Assembly (NCBI GenBank): GCA_025174535.1
Contig: JALBUN010000048.1
Span: 682,001 to 746,000, forward strand
Origin: Cantharellus purpuraceus
Taxonomy: Eukaryota; Basidiomycota; Agaricomycetes; Cantharellales; Hydnaceae
Direction: 5' to 3'
Length of the DNA: 64,000 nucleotides
The notes under the pieces are model-generated. The model ran no database searches, was not told where the DNA came from, and was given only the letters and a program-made list of their open reading frames with translations. The first letter of the stretch is position 1. Every line of letters begins with the position of its first letter. Both the position numbers and the translations under genes were made by a program. This document shows, piece by piece, positions 1-13,357 of this stretch.

Positions 1-2820
1 CATATAACGAACACTTGCAAGGAGACACTTTGATGAAAGAAAAGGGGAAAGTAATAAAGGAGGCTGAGGCGAGGGAAGATCCAATGGGTTTTCAGTTTAA
101 CCCAACGCCTTCGGGGCGTCACGCCTCATCAACGCCTGATGCATGGTGCCTTGAGATACGGTTTCTACTCCAAAGCCGAAGGTAATTCGTAAGTGCTGCA
201 ATCCTGCACACCTGTGAACTGTTACCTCTTATAATTACACAACTGTCTCCAGCTGGGGATCCCACGATGTCCGTGGCCGTGCAGATCATAGAGGGCTAAA
301 GCGCTAAAGTGCTAACGCCTCATGCCGTTGTAACCGTCGTGGCTAAACACAACGACACTTCACCCCTGGATGGGCGTAGTCTGCCGCAGCTCAAAAGCTC
401 AAATCATAGCACTTGACAACCTAACCTGAAATCATCGATACCTGTTGATATGCCATCCAGGATGCCTAAACCATTGCATCAACAACGGCTGCAGACAGAC
501 AAACGCACGGAATTACATGCTGCGAGTGACATTGATATCAATCGGGAAAACGGCCACCACGGTCTCGGCGGCGACGAATCAGTAAAAACCTTGTTGCGCC
601 CCGCGTTCCGAAAGCTGTATGAGTAAAGCATGAAGTGAGGGAGCATGTATGAGCTCTATCATGTCGGGGGGGAGGGGTGCTAACGTACCAGTGACATTGG
701 GTAAAGTGTGAAAGGAAGATTCAACGATGCTATTGAAGAAGGCTAAAACATTGAACCTGGGGGATAGCTTGGGGGTGATATTGTGTTTTGAGGGACGAGT
801 ATGCTCCAAATATATTCGCGGGAGAATTAATCCAGATAATCTTCTCTATTGATGTTCCAAGGTCCGGAAGAAAATAGGTGTTATTGAGCTTGAGCATGCG
901 GTGCTGAGTAAGTCTATTAGCAAGTCAATATACTAGCAGAGAGCAACATGAGCCGGTACATATAAACACATAACCCACCGCAAAATAGACACTTGGGGTG
1001 TGTAACCTAAACGCCGTGACCTGACCTAACTGGTTCCACAACGCCTGACGCCTAACGCCTACCTAGCAACACCTGAAACGCCAATTTAAGGCCGTATAGA
1101 ACAAAACGCCGAAGCGAGCCTGGACGTGAGGATTGCCATCAGAGCCATATAGTAATAGGCATCTGTACGGCTACTACGGCTACATCACCGACATCCTAGG
1201 GCATACGGGTCAGAGACAGCGTGTGTTACTAGTTGCGTTAAAGGCCGACGGTAGACACTAGGCGCCCATCAGCGTCGATCAAAAATGATCGTGACTGTTT
1301 ACCATGTAGATCGCACGGGGTGGATGTGGTGTATATTTGAAGCAGCTGCGGATCTGGACTCTAAAGGTCAAATATACTTGTGAGATGGGATGAGAGGATG
1401 TTCCCGAGGCGGAAATGAAACCAACGTGAGGAAGTAGAATGAACACACCACGTCAGACGTCAACAGGTCTTGTAGATGCGATCACAGTCATAACGGTACT
1501 AGTCCCATGTTCAAATACCGAACCATAGGGCTAATATCAATATCAACATCGGTACAACACGACCACTGCCTCACTGGATATCGTAAGCATCCTCTTGCGA
1601 CTGGCTTCTGCAAGGCAAATAAGAAAACTGGCGTGACACATGTGACAGATGGTTGTTATCAAATGACGTAAGGTAGACGCCATTCTGATGGTGAACCGTT
1701 CAAAGCAGTAGCCGAGGTCCACAATAGGTCACGTGCTGATTGCATGGTGCGAAGTGTTCATGGGTTTGTGAAAGAGCAAGATGCGCTGTTTGACATTAGT
1801 GGCAGGTCCATGTGCTTCCATTTCACGGATGAACCTTTGAGCCTTGGATGTTAATTGAAGAAAGTGATAATGGAAGCTTTAATCGAGGCCGTATGCAGGT
1901 ACATGTAAAGAGGATTCGCAGAACATGCACAACTCATCTGGATGATCAGATATTCCCTCAAACTCTCCCCGGACCTGCCGTATAATACCCCGCATGCATT
2001 TTCAATATGATTGACACTGTTCGAGACTCTTTGTCCTTTCTTTCCGGTTCAAGTAAGCTAGCTGGGAGTGGCAACTATCACATTACATGATGTTAAGCTT
2101 GGACCTGGACCTGCTGTTTTAGACTTTCGACTTGGCGATGGCTTGATATTTGGGCCTAGCCTTGCGTCTACAGTGGGAGAGCGGGATATTACATTTTTGG
2201 GGACCGCGGAGTGACATGCCCTCTTCTCGGTCACAACAAGATTCACCACATGTGCGCATCAAAGGATCGTATAAGAACCCGATGCACACACACTGAGCAT
2301 TAGTTGGGAGACTGAAACATGGAACGGCTTTGGCGGTACAGTATACACGCATGGAAACGGAAGAAAGATGAGCTTGTTGACCCCTTTCGAACGCACACGA
2401 GGAAGTTAATGTTTACCATATTGGGTATGCTTCTCTAGAGCTGGCTGTTGGCAACAATACATATAGAAGTCATGACACGGTCATACGGGTAGCATGTGGC
2501 GTGAGGTACGTGCACTGCCGCGTTCACTTTATGATGTGTATCGTTGCAGCCGATGCCTGCATACGACTCGAGTAGACAAGGCATATAACATGTCGCCTTA
2601 ACTTTTGATGCCAGTCATTTATAACGCAGCCGACAAGAAGTCTATATAAAGTTTGCATCAAGCTAACAGCAGCCGCTGCATCGCGCCCTGATCAAGATTG
2701 AGGTCACCCGTGGCCAAGACAAAAGAGGACAGGCCAATCAATCCAATGAGCATAATGATGGACACCCGTCTTCCAACCGATTCATGACCACGCTCTCATT
2801 CTCTTTCCTGCTTTCCCAGA
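1..2820. other. Gene-free stretch with scattered ACGCCT motifs
   Basis: No open frame here has convincing codon structure or splice sites, and I recognise no RNA gene. The first 1.1 kb has many copies of the hexamer ACGCCT, often as ACGCCTMA, for example around 107-142, 315-322 and 1041-1060. They are not regularly spaced. This could be a decayed repeat. The last 100 bp should hold the promoter of the gene starting at 2821, which has a CT-rich leader (ctctcattctctttcctgc) just before its ATG. Confidence 0.5.
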
Positions 2821-5800
2821 ATGCCCCCTTCTCATATCATTCATTTCAATGATTCCAATTCTACACCACATCGTACAAAACGCATGTCCCGCAGACTTGG
2901 TCAACTCTTTCTCGATCAACCTGTCCTCACCCGTCGTGCCACTATTTCAAGCATCGTTTCCACTCACAAGGACGGTCTCAACGGCGAGCACGACGCTCAA
3001 CCGCAGGATATGATCATTGTACACAACGCAGCAGACGTTCTCACCCCTGCACTCCATTCTCCCTCTTCTTCCCCTTCCCCTTCGTCCTCCACAGACACAG
3101 ACGACGACGACATCTACGACCCCCAGATTGCCCGTAAATTAAAGATGGACAAGCTCACTCGCACCTTGGGCAAAAACGTCCCTGCCGAACTCGTCTTTGG
3201 CACCCATCTCTCCGTATCCATGTTCCACGACCCGCCCGCTGCCTCCCTAGCTCTCTCCCGTACATCCTCATCCCCCCTCGCCACCACAACTACCACCGCC
3301 ACCGCCACCAAATCCGCCCCCATTGCAACCACCACCACATCCTCGACCCCCACGACCATGCCACTTCGTGCACAAACCTCACAACCCTGGGTCGCACCTT
3401 GGGAAGACATCGACCCGGAAACATACGCCCAATCCCGTGCCCAATCCCGTGCACAAGGCCGCTCGCCCTCGCCCACAAACGGCCACCACCAGAACACCCC
3501 AAGCCGCAACTTCTGGAAAAAAGCCGGCGAAGTTGCCACTGCAGGTGTCGGGGGAGCCATTGGCGTGAAAGATGACAGCGGCAGCACCCATGGCAGCACC
3601 AGCGGTAGCAGTGGCCTTGGCAGGAGGACGAGTAATGACTCTTCCTCTGCACCACATGCCCCCGGCTCTGGTCGTGGACTCAGTCTCTCAGTTGTCCGCA
3701 TCGACCCCCCGCCAGACCCGAATAGCCATGCTGCTCCCGCCACGCAAGCCGCCAAGGGACTGCCATCGGGATCGGGACAAGGATCGGGCGTGAGTGTAGC
3801 AGGGAAAGGCGGCATGTCAAGTTTGAGCATGATAGCTCGCGGCGCAGCATCAGACGTGAACCGTAGACACGGAAATCCGTCGGCGGTGGCGAAGGCGGTC
3901 GCCGCATCGGCGGGCAGGGCTCGTCTTAACTGTAGACGCGCGGCGCGGATGACAAATGTGAGTCGTCGCTCCACTTCTTGATATGAGGATGATGATGATG
4001 ATCTGATTGATGATGTGATTCCGGTAGATATTTGGGTTGCCGGTGTCTGCACTGGATGCGAATGGAGACCCCGGCAGCTCAGCAGACAAGACAGGAACGG
4101 GAAAGCTAGATGGAAGGAGTGCGGCAGGACTAGCTTATATGCTTGATTATGTGCGTCCGTGATCCATGCCATTCTTCCTTTCACGCAAGAGAACTGGTTA
4201 CGGTTGCGTCGTGCAGCCAGTGGCTCTCTCATGTTTTACACTTCTGCTTTGCACGTCATTCCTGCTAACCCTCTACCTTCTCCTAGGAACGTGATACACT
4301 CTATGACCTCCTCTCCCACACTGGGGACGACATTGAGCCTAAAGGTGACCCTGAGTGGCCCTACGAAGACAGGGCCCGTGAAAAGGGCAAGAAGAGCGAA
4401 CACAGCCCGTACAATGAAAAGCCGAATAACAAGCTGGGTGAACTGGCGCGAGCCACCGAGCGACAGAAGCAAATGTCCGCCCCGGTGCCTGGATCCACAC
4501 CTTTGACCTCACCCTCGCCCTCCTGGCTTGCACCGCACCCATCCCGCGCCTCATCCCTCCCCCCCTCGCACACGCCCCCTCACCACCACCGCCACCGTCC
4601 GCGCACGCCCTCCCCACGTCCACCCGTATTCAACAAATCGCTTCCCCTCCCGCCAGCACACGACCCCGACCTGCACCACAACTCGGTAAGACGTCCCTAC
4701 CCGCCAACAATAAAACGCACGTACACGCATGACCACAACGAGGGGTACCCGTACGACCTGCAGCCATCACCGAAACACACAGACACGCATGCACGCGCAC
4801 AAGTGACAACAAAACCCTCGCAGGAATTAGCCTCACCGAAACGTTCCCCGACGGATCTGACGTTGTTGCAGCGCCGCCGCACTGCAAGACTGGAGAAATT
4901 CTTTCACGTGTCGTATAGAGATCTTTTCGAGAGTATGGTTGCTTTTTCTGGTGTGGAGGACGATGGTGATGACGGTGACGAGTTCATGGACGAGGCCAAG
5001 TTGAGGAAGGTGCTGGGTGAGGAGAGCTGGGAAAGGATCTGTAGCGAGAAGGAGCGAATGGACAGGGGGCGGGAAAGGACAGTATTGGTCCAGAAGCCAT
5101 CGTCGGCGGCCGCTCGGGAAGGCACGGGGGCGGGAGTTTCTATGATGGCAGTGGCGGAGATGGTGGCAGGGTCGCGGACACAGATGGGAGGTGCCAGTGT
5201 GACGGGGTTGGCGACACCATGGCCGCATCCGCCACGGCTGGATTCGATGAAGGGAGCAGGAACAGGAGGGGGGCCAAAGACTGCGACCGCGACCGCGGAG
5301 GACAGCAGGGCGAGCACGGTTGCCCGTCATCGGCGCAGTACCAGTCTGAGTCTCTTGTCACCGCCGCCGGAGTTCGGGAGCGCATCATCACCGACGAAAG
5401 AGGAGTTCAACGATGTTCCTACCATGCCGACACGCGTACACAACAAGTCGCACTCTACTGCCGCCACATCCCAGCTTGGCACGGCCTACGGAGACGCACA
5501 CGACGGCGGCGCGCCGCTCGCTGTGGTCAGCACGACCAACACGACCAACAGCACGAGCACCTCTCCGTCCTCCTCCTTATCCTCCTCCCCCACCCCCGCC
5601 TCCGCGTCCACTTCAGCCTCCTCGTCCACTTCCGCCTCTTCGTTCGGCCAACACCTCAAGCCACACCCGAACCCGCTCCTGCTGTCCCCGCAGCACGGAT
5701 ACGTAGGAGGAAGAGACACACCTGTCCCGCCGAGTCCGCCGCCCTTTGCACAGTTCTGGCCGCCGTCACCGCTCGAGCTGGAGCAACAGCAGCAGCAGCA

Positions 5801-6035
5801 GCAGCTTCAACAACAGCAAGCACAACAGCAGCTGCAACTGCAAACTCAGCAGCGAGAGGCACCGACTACGACAACGGCGGTGCACGTGCAACGGAAGGGC
5901 GTGATCAAGCGCGTTGTGAGCGTGTCGCGCGGGGTGCGTGGAGGAGCTGGGGCAAGGGATAAGGACGCGGTGGAGTGGAGGAAGAAGGGGGAGGATATGC
6001 AGGGGGTGATGAACCGCCTTCGAGAGCTGCGGTAA
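2821..6035 (+). CDS. Large low-complexity protein of unknown function
   Basis: Three-exon model: 2821-3957, 4028-4150, 4287-6035, giving 1002 residues. Both introns start GTGAGT/GTGCGT and end TAG, and all junctions are phase 0. The protein is rich in Ser, Thr, Pro and Ala, with a short ordered-looking block near residues 100-130 (IARKLKMDKLTRTLGKNVP), an acidic-basic helical block around residues 560-620 (ARLEKFFHVSYRDLF, then an acidic loop) and a glutamine tract near residues 910-935. No enzyme or DNA-binding motif is visible. A further in-frame intron at 4686-4823 (GTAAGA...GCAG, 138 bp) would remove 46 residues and cannot be excluded. The composition suggests a mainly disordered regulatory or scaffold protein; that is inference only. 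Confidence 0.72.
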
Positions 6036-9000
6036 GGGGCTAGCTGGACCATGGCTGCGTGCGTGAGAGGTCTTAAATCAATGTTGGAGACATGGTGGTT
6101 TGTTCGGCCATGTTTTGGTTCTGCTTTGCTTTCTGAATCTCTTTATTGGTCTTGGCTCGTTTTCACTGTTCCTGTCCTTTTGCGTCTCTCGTTTGCTTTC
6201 ATTTCTGCTCTTGTTGAGTTTAATTTTCGGCGACAGACCGGCCACTGTGGCATTCTTCATTCATCAACTATTGCGGCCGTTTCAGGTGTCATTGTATCAT
6301 AACACACAGAAAACCAATATACACAGACAGAACTAGAGGGTAGAATGGTGAGAGAAGTCCTAAGACGGACCAACTGAGGTAAAGGAGCGGACAGAATAGC
6401 TCAATCCAGATATAATAAAATCAATAAGGGGAAAAGGTCTAGGAAAAGGCCACTATTCGAAAGATGGTACGTGAACAGATGCGTCATCCACGCGCGGTCA
6501 CGTCAGGAAGTAATGTTCAGTCGTTGAATTTTGTCGAAGCCATAAAACGACATGCCACGCGACGAAGGAGCCTTCGTCTGGGAGCATGTATATAGTACCG
6601 GGAATCACCATCCCTGATATATATCTCCCCCTATGTAGAGACAGGGGGTGCATGGTACAGGCCCCGTTCATCGTAAAAGCCATGCGTTACTGTCAAAAGA
6701 GCCACTACCATGTGTGAGGGAGGATTAATGTGCATGAAACAATCGATCCCGCACGCGGGCTACATTGTCCTTGCTGCAGTGGCATGATGTCTGCGGCAGT
6801 GCCTGTGCCCATAGAATCCAAATCCAGCTTCTATAATAGTAGTTGGGCGACATGGCGCCAGTTTGATCCAGTGACCATATGCTTCCAATTCTGAAGGCAC
6901 ATTCCAAATAGAGACAAGAAGCCAGGAAGCATGTCTAGGTCATTGCGGGTTCAGGCCCGAAAACCAATAGCGTCTCGGATACCATTTAAAAGCGGGTGCT
7001 TGGAAGTTATCGGATAGTCCATCCAGTTTCAACGGTGTCACCGTGGTAGGTGGGGACATTAGTAATAGTATGTTACTGAATCCATATGTTCGCAGCGAGA
7101 GTGTGAAGCCAAAGATCAGAAGAGAGAGTTGGTGTGAAGACTGGTAGAGCGGCAATGATGATGTTGAAATGCCAAGCCTCCAATCTGTCTGGCGCTCCGG
7201 TTCTGGGAACGTGTTGTTGTTGATCCACCAATCAAACTCTCTGTAAGAGAGTTTGTGGTATCGCTTGCATCTGGACTCATACTCAATCCTGATGGGGCAT
7301 CAAAACTTTGAAGATCTCTGTGTGGTTTATGAGGAGGTGACGGCCACAGCTCCGTTCACAAGAATGCTAACGGCAGAGAAAAGATCGGCCTGTGGCATAT
7401 TCATTGAGTTCAAGCTGATGAAATGTGAGTACTTGGTACATACAAATATGAGCGAGACGACCATATAGCCGACACTCTGCCTGCCGCGAGAACCGTCGTA
7501 GTGCTGCTTCGCCACGCGTTCGTACGCTGACCATCAATGGGAGGACGCATCTTTTCCAGTACGTGGAAATATGTCTGAAGTATCCTTTGTATCCAGTGCA
7601 TTTTGGAGGCAGGCCTCTGACCTGGGCGCAAACAACTCATCAGTGGTCTTTCACCTGTTATAGTAAATGAAGAGGCATACACTCTTACTGAGTGATCAGT
7701 TTCTTCTAGCAGCGATAAGTTCGGTCAACCGTTTCTTTGTGTGTTGGGTTCACTGGCAGCAATGCTTGAGTGCGGGAGATATGCGACGACTGGTGGTTAA
7801 ACGAGACCTAGTTGTTCGGAAAACCCCTTTGACAAGCTGGCACTTTGCTCCCACGCTGGATTGGGATGGATCTTCAGCGTGACCTCAGGCGTCTGGCACT
7901 GAGTTCATCCTTCATATATCCTAATTGCTGTTCCTCACCTAGGAGCCCCTGCTTGTCAAACCCAATCAGAAAATCCGCCCTACCCTACAGAGACCAACAT
8001 AATCTAGCATACAGATATTTTCTAGAGCCGTACGCAGTGCGTTTTTATAGACTAAGGACAGAGGTGTGGATTGTTACCAACCGGACTATGGTGTATTTCT
8101 GGCGATCCAACTAGTCCGTGACGACCGTCACTATCATTGCATCAACACGACTTTGCACAGTAAATCACAGTCAAATTCTCCCCTTGACGATGGATCTGAG
8201 AGGGAGTGATTCGAACTTCGCCGCCCCCCTCAGAGAGGGTTAGGCTTTCTCCACGTCGTCTCGGAAATAAATTGAATCAAAGAAGTACAACGTTTGTTAC
8301 AGTGAGTATTCCAAACGGACTGACGTTAGAGCTGATAATGCAGGACTAAAATGCCAACTCGGAGTTCGTGGAAATTGAGACACGATGTACCTAGGATTTG
8401 GCGATATTGCAGCCGTGTATTCTCGCGTCATTGGGTAGCGCGTACCTTACCTGAAAAATCTGGTACAGCTCACACACCTGGCGCGAGAATAAGTTTCTTG
8501 AGTCCTGCAATCGAGATCTACCCCGGCCTTGCGTTTAATCATGCATAACTGAAGCCGATCCCCCGCCATCCCGAAGTCAAGAGAGAAACGAAGAAAACGG
8601 AGCTCTTTATGTAATATGCCATTCGTTGTCCCCTCATTCTCACCGTCATCACCGCCTGGCGTAACTTTATGCCACAACTTCGGCTTCTTTTGATATTAGG
8701 ATGTATTCGCTGAGCAACTTCCTGATGCTGCTCGTCCTCGAATGACGGAAGGCGGCAAATCGGCACCCTCTCTTCGTACCCACCATGCATGGCAAACCCT
8801 CGCCATTTGGGCGGTTCGAGGCTGCCGTTGTCGAGCATTAGTGAAGCGGCTCACGTCAGGCTTCAGATTCACGAGTTCAGCTCCCCTGCTCAGTCATCGC
8901 CCCCCGATCAGTAATTAATGACTGCTGACACGCACACCATCTGACCATCAGTGAACCAATTGCATCGGATACTCTACTTATGCTGGGAACTTATCCGTTT

Positions 9001-9470
9001 GTGGTGAAACAATCCTCAGAAGATAACATCGGGCGCCCATGGGTCGTATAATATTTTTATTACAAATCCCCACTCGGGCCACCTTCACCCCAAACACGCA
9101 TACAAACCAAAGACTAATACATACTGATTCAATGACAATCTGCAGTGGGTTCAGTGTTGCTCGTTATTTTGGGCTTTGTCATTAATATGTTTGTTGATAT
9201 ATTCCGAAGCAGAGCTATCCTATTGAGATAGATAGGTGAGTAGGCGTACATGTTGAACAAATTATGCCAAATCTTCCTCCGGAGCTCCAAATAGTAGAGA
9301 TGACAGCCATGATGTATGGCAAAGGGTGACGATATGTGGGAGGGAAAGGAGGAGGAAATGCGGAAAATGTCTAGGATATGAACTGGGCAATGAAAACAGA
9401 TGCATGTTCTGGAGACGTCGAGAAAATAGGTGATGTATGAGGGGAGCAAGCCGTGAGCGTTCTACGGCGC
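6036..9470. other. Intergenic, no gene recognised
   Basis: Several short open frames occur on both strands, none with a recognisable domain or a consistent chain of introns. The most protein-like is a 99-codon frame on the minus strand at 8539-8838. Its first 50 codons have balanced composition, but I could not extend it by splicing. A tRNA-like patch near 8190-8270 does not fold as a tRNA. The segment separates two convergent genes (2821-6035 on + and 9471-10622 on -). Confidence 0.45.
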
Positions 9471-10622
9471 TCATTGCGTTTTGGTATCTTTGTCCTTGCC
9501 CTTGCGACGGCGAAGGTCGATTTGGTCACGAGTCATGCGCGTGCCCAGTAGGACGTCCCAGTGGATGAAGTATGGCTGGCTGAAATTGGACTTTATGCCG
9601 ACAACCTGAACATTACAAGCATGTTCAGTACTCTCTTCTCACGCAGCACTCACAGGTGACAAGCGCAATATGTTAACAACCAAACGCACCTGATGGTGGA
9701 TATCGTGGTAGTCTGCATTATTCCCGAAGAGCGCCTGGAGTGGATCCCACGGCAAAATGTATCCGGAGTGATCATCGACCGTTTTGAGCGTTAAAATAGC
9801 GAAAAGTAGTGTTGCCTGACGGATACTCATAAAGGTGAGTGTCTGTGCCACAACTGCGCCGAGGGTATCGAAGAGAAACCCCTCGAGAGGGTGGTTGTAT
9901 AATGCGCCGTACGCATAGGGTACGTACAGCCGGTGGTGCACGGAGTGGATGCGCTTGTACAGCGTCTTGTTCATATGGAATGCGCGGTGGAGAAAGTATT
10001 GCCATGCATCGATTATGAAGCTATGTGTGGCAAGTCAGGCTGTAAAGCAGATAAATGCACAACAGACGACGCACAGGGCTAGGATAAACTGCGCAAGGGG
10101 GATACCCCACCAGTATAACCAAGACAGAACCTCCTTCCCATTAGCTGCAAGCAACTCCCTTCCCCTTGCTTCACCTAACACTGCAACAACCACTCTTGCG
10201 AGCCACTTGCCGAGCTGTCGCATCTCTGCCGTGTGCTGTCGAAACGCATCGCTTTCCGAATCATCGAGCCACACGTAACCTAACAGAGTTTGTATGGTGT
10301 GCTGCACTATTACAGCCAGCACGACGTCTTTGCGCGACGCAAGGTTTTTCGCCTTGACTTCCTCCGAATCGTGGATACGGTACTTCGCCGGCCACTGGAA
10401 AACGTCTGAATCTAGGAGATGGTAGAAGAGCGAGAGTGCCCAATACAGGAAGACGGGAGATATGAGAGAGAGTGTTTTGTCGTCAATACCGGGGACGACT
10501 GAGACACGGGAGACATGGTAGATTGGGTACTGGACCGGACTGGGGACGAGTGCGTCAGAGTCGAGCATTGAGCACGCTTGAAAGAAGGAAGAGTTGAAGG
10601 TATTGTTGATTAGCGCGTTCAT
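9471..10622 (-). CDS. SUR2: Sphingolipid C4-hydroxylase (sphinganine C4-monooxygenase)
   Basis: Exons 10622-10075, 10020-9690, 9605-9471; 337 residues, close to the usual length of about 350. This membrane di-iron enzyme of the ER adds the C4 hydroxyl to dihydrosphingosine or dihydroceramide, giving phytosphingosine for fungal ceramides. The family's histidine boxes are visible: HRAFH at residues 194-198, HSVHH at 208-212 and HDIHH at 288-292, with the characteristic block RLYVPYAYGALYNHPLEG between the last two. Hydrophobic segments in the N-terminal half fit membrane spans. The first intron (54 bp) is fixed by reading continuity into FIIDAWQYFLHR. The second (84 bp) lies after the last His box. 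The C-terminus is short and basic (RRRKGKDKD). Confidence 0.95.
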
Positions 10623-12499
10623 GACGCTGATGCTGTGAGTACAGTAAGAGGAAGACGTTCTAGTCGCGAGCTATGCGTTATTAAAGGAGGCGCCTGCCCT
10701 TGCCGGCGGCGTCGGAAGCAAGGTTTGCGGGTATTCCCGAGCTCGTAGAGATGGATCCCGTCTTTCTCCTGTTATAACAGATTGGGCCTCCAAGTCAAAA
10801 AAAAATCATCTATATAAGTCAACGGCATTGACACGGCCTTGGATTCAGATGTCTTTATATCAATATTCGAAGTTCTGCCGCAGAAACTTCGGTGTGAGAG
10901 CACCGAACGATGAATGCAAGGCACACATCTCCGGAGACAGCGACAAGAGAGCTCCCAGGCTTACCAGTATGTACTGAGAGTGTCATGGAGGATGCCAGCC
11001 TCATCAAATTCCCTAGGTATCGAAACCCCACTTTGCGATACACTATAGTACATGTAGACCCAAGTCTACCTTGGTCTATCAAACATCTGGACAGCACCTC
11101 AGGCAAAGCGATTTTGAGGAAGTGGTGCGATTTGCATGGATGAGGAGAGATCATGCCCATAGGGAGGTTTGGCCAAAATCTTCCCGGGCTCCTCAGGCAT
11201 AGACCTTTCAGAGGCCTCAGAGACCCTCGCTCAAGCCCGGAAGAGGATTAAGGATACCTAGGGCTTGCCAAGGGGCTGGGAGCAATGTAGACTGTGACCC
11301 CCGGCCTCTTTAATTTGCTCGTTTGACATACCGTAGAGTTTCACACTGGATCGATCCTTAGCTTGAGCCTGTTTTTCTTATCTATAGGCTGTGCTGTCAC
11401 AAGCGAACGGGCGATCGGTATAGTACTGTTTTTGGATATACACTTGTAGTCACTGAGTCTATATGGTTGTTTGTTGGGCTGCATAGTTGATGCTTGGATA
11501 TGCACTCTGTGCAGCGCAGCGCAGAGCCAATTAACTTTGACTGCCACCGTCGAGAGCGAAACGAACTTGACACGCGAGTTCACGTACACACCCTTTGAAA
11601 AAAGATAATAGTATCTCGACCAGAGGAGCTCCTGCAACGTCGCGCCATACGGAAAACGTCAACACGTCATATAGAGCGTCCAGTCTTTCAAGCGGGAGAA
11701 CGGCCAGAAACTCGCGGTGCCACCTTAGCAGTTCTAGAGGGACGTTGTGAGAATGCAAGAGACAGCGGAGGTTCTGCGACAACCAGCGTTAGATACGAGC
11801 TAGCGAAGGACGCGTTGACTCGGAGGGTGTAATTGTGCACGTTGTTTTATCCTGAGGCACATTGAAACTGGCCTTCAAAACGATTTGAAGCGCTACATAT
11901 GTTCTGGAGCATAGACAGGCTCATGACTGAGGCACGTCTGTGTCATGAATCCGAAGGAAATGTCTCTTCTATACTCTTGCAATAAGTGTCGTATCTTCTT
12001 CCAGTCACCTCGGTTGGCGCTATGCATCCTCAGGCTGCTAGTATTACTGTAACTCCACAAACAGGTGCATGAAGGGATGTTAATACAATTGGCTCCTGGA
12101 AATGTATATCTCAGATCAAAGACATGAGCGATGCAGGTACTCACTCTCCTCACCTGGTTTCTTGTTTACGTTGCCATATAGACATGCCCTGCACTTGGTA
12201 CCAATGCATGATGGCCCTGAATCGTCCAATAGCCAAAAATGGAACAAAGTTACTTGTACGATTGTTACAAGCAAACCGTTCAGAGTTTAGCCGTTAACCG
12301 ACGAGAACCCTTTTACAAAGTGGAATCGAAATTCACTTGTGCAATGCTGGGAATAGATTCAATAAATTGAGTTACATCTATGATCTAGGATATAAAATTA
12401 AACATCCAAGGGACCCCTTACAAATACATTGATCCTCAGCGACACGACCCTCCACTCACGATTCGGCTCAATCGTACCGGGCGATGGCGAGAAACAGCG
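10623..12499. other. Intergenic, no gene recognised
   Basis: The Sur2 promoter lies at the left edge, since Sur2 starts at 10622 on the minus strand. Short frames exist at 10910-11143 (+) and 11531-11782 (-). The latter has 83 codons of protein-like composition, but I could not link it to other exons or to a family. Nothing else stands out. Confidence 0.4.
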
Positions 12500-12966
12500 T
12501 TATTTGCTCGACATCACATAGCCTTTCGTGTCGAGAATCTTCTTTCCGCATATACTACATATCCCTTTCTTGTATGCGCACCCTGGAAATGATGTCAGAA
12601 AAATCATGATAGAGGTATGATTTTTGGAGCACATACCATGACAATACTTGGCCGTATTCTGTGATACATTTTGCTTACAATCTTTACATTTCCCCCCATA
12701 TGGCTGTAGTCTCCTCGGTAAAAAAAACACACGGACAAAACGAATGTGCGGAACATACTGTATATCTACTTTTTGAGCCCCCTGCTTTCGTCAAAAGCTT
12801 GTTCTCCCCGATCTTGCGAGAGCCTGATGCCACCTGACTGCCAGCACTGGAGAAGGGGTCCGGAGCTGCCACCCTTGACAATTTCTAAGTGGATATATGC
12901 TGAATAAACACCCCAACCATGCCTGCAACACGCATCGCTCACCTTCGTACATTTCTCGCATACCAT
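12500..12966 (-). CDS. CRIPT: CRIPT-family cysteine-rich protein
   Basis: Exons 12966-12943, 12884-12759, 12703-12637, 12582-12500; 99 residues, the family size (about 101). CRIPT proteins bind zinc through four CxxC pairs and are known in animals as PSD-95 PDZ ligands. They are also conserved in non-neuronal eukaryotes, where they are linked to the minor spliceosome. All four CxxC pairs are present: CEKC at the start, CKDC, CHGC and CSIC. The family block GCAYKKGICSICGKKILDT is intact at the C-terminus. The three introns are 58, 55 and 54 bp. The first coding exon is only 24 bp, fixed by continuity into KLSRVAAPDPF. The C-terminus MSSK lacks the animal PDZ-binding tail. Confidence 0.95.
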
Positions 12967-13357
12967 AGTGAAGGTATCGTTACAAGGAACGAGCTTTGTC
13001 AGCTCACTGTTCTATAAGGACTGGCATCACGCGTGACAATTGCTTTTCAGGGCGTGACATGTTCTCTTAGGATGACTGTCGTAGTCTGGGATGTAGATGA
13101 GGCATAGACTTTGCCGCGAACTTACAGGCTGCACGTAAGTTCGGTCCACATTTTTATAAACCATTTTGTACGAATATTAATGCCTTTGCTTATGAGACAT
13201 CTATCCTCCTTTATCAACAGAAACCAGCCTATGGACAACTGAAATTCTCGCAGTACTTGCCTGTCAATAACGTTGAAGCCAAGATAAAGAAATTAATCAT
13301 TGACAGTGCGTTATGCTAGGGATACAGTATCTACAATACAGATATATTTCATCTACA
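12967..13357. other. Short intergenic between DNMT5-like gene end and CRIPT start
   Basis: About 390 bp with no gene. It should hold the terminator of the minus-strand methyltransferase gene (stop at 13360-13358) and the CRIPT promoter. It is AT-rich near 13150-13220. I see no clear TATA box. Confidence 0.4.

Noticed and set aside
3114..4232. 372-codon minus-strand open frame
   Set aside because: It lies antisense to the first exons of the 2821-6035 gene. It is an effect of GC-rich low-complexity coding sequence; no domain or splice support.
8190..8270. Possible tRNA (word GTTCGAATC on the minus strand)
   Set aside because: The five bases on each side of the loop do not pair, and no matching D arm or acceptor stem is found.
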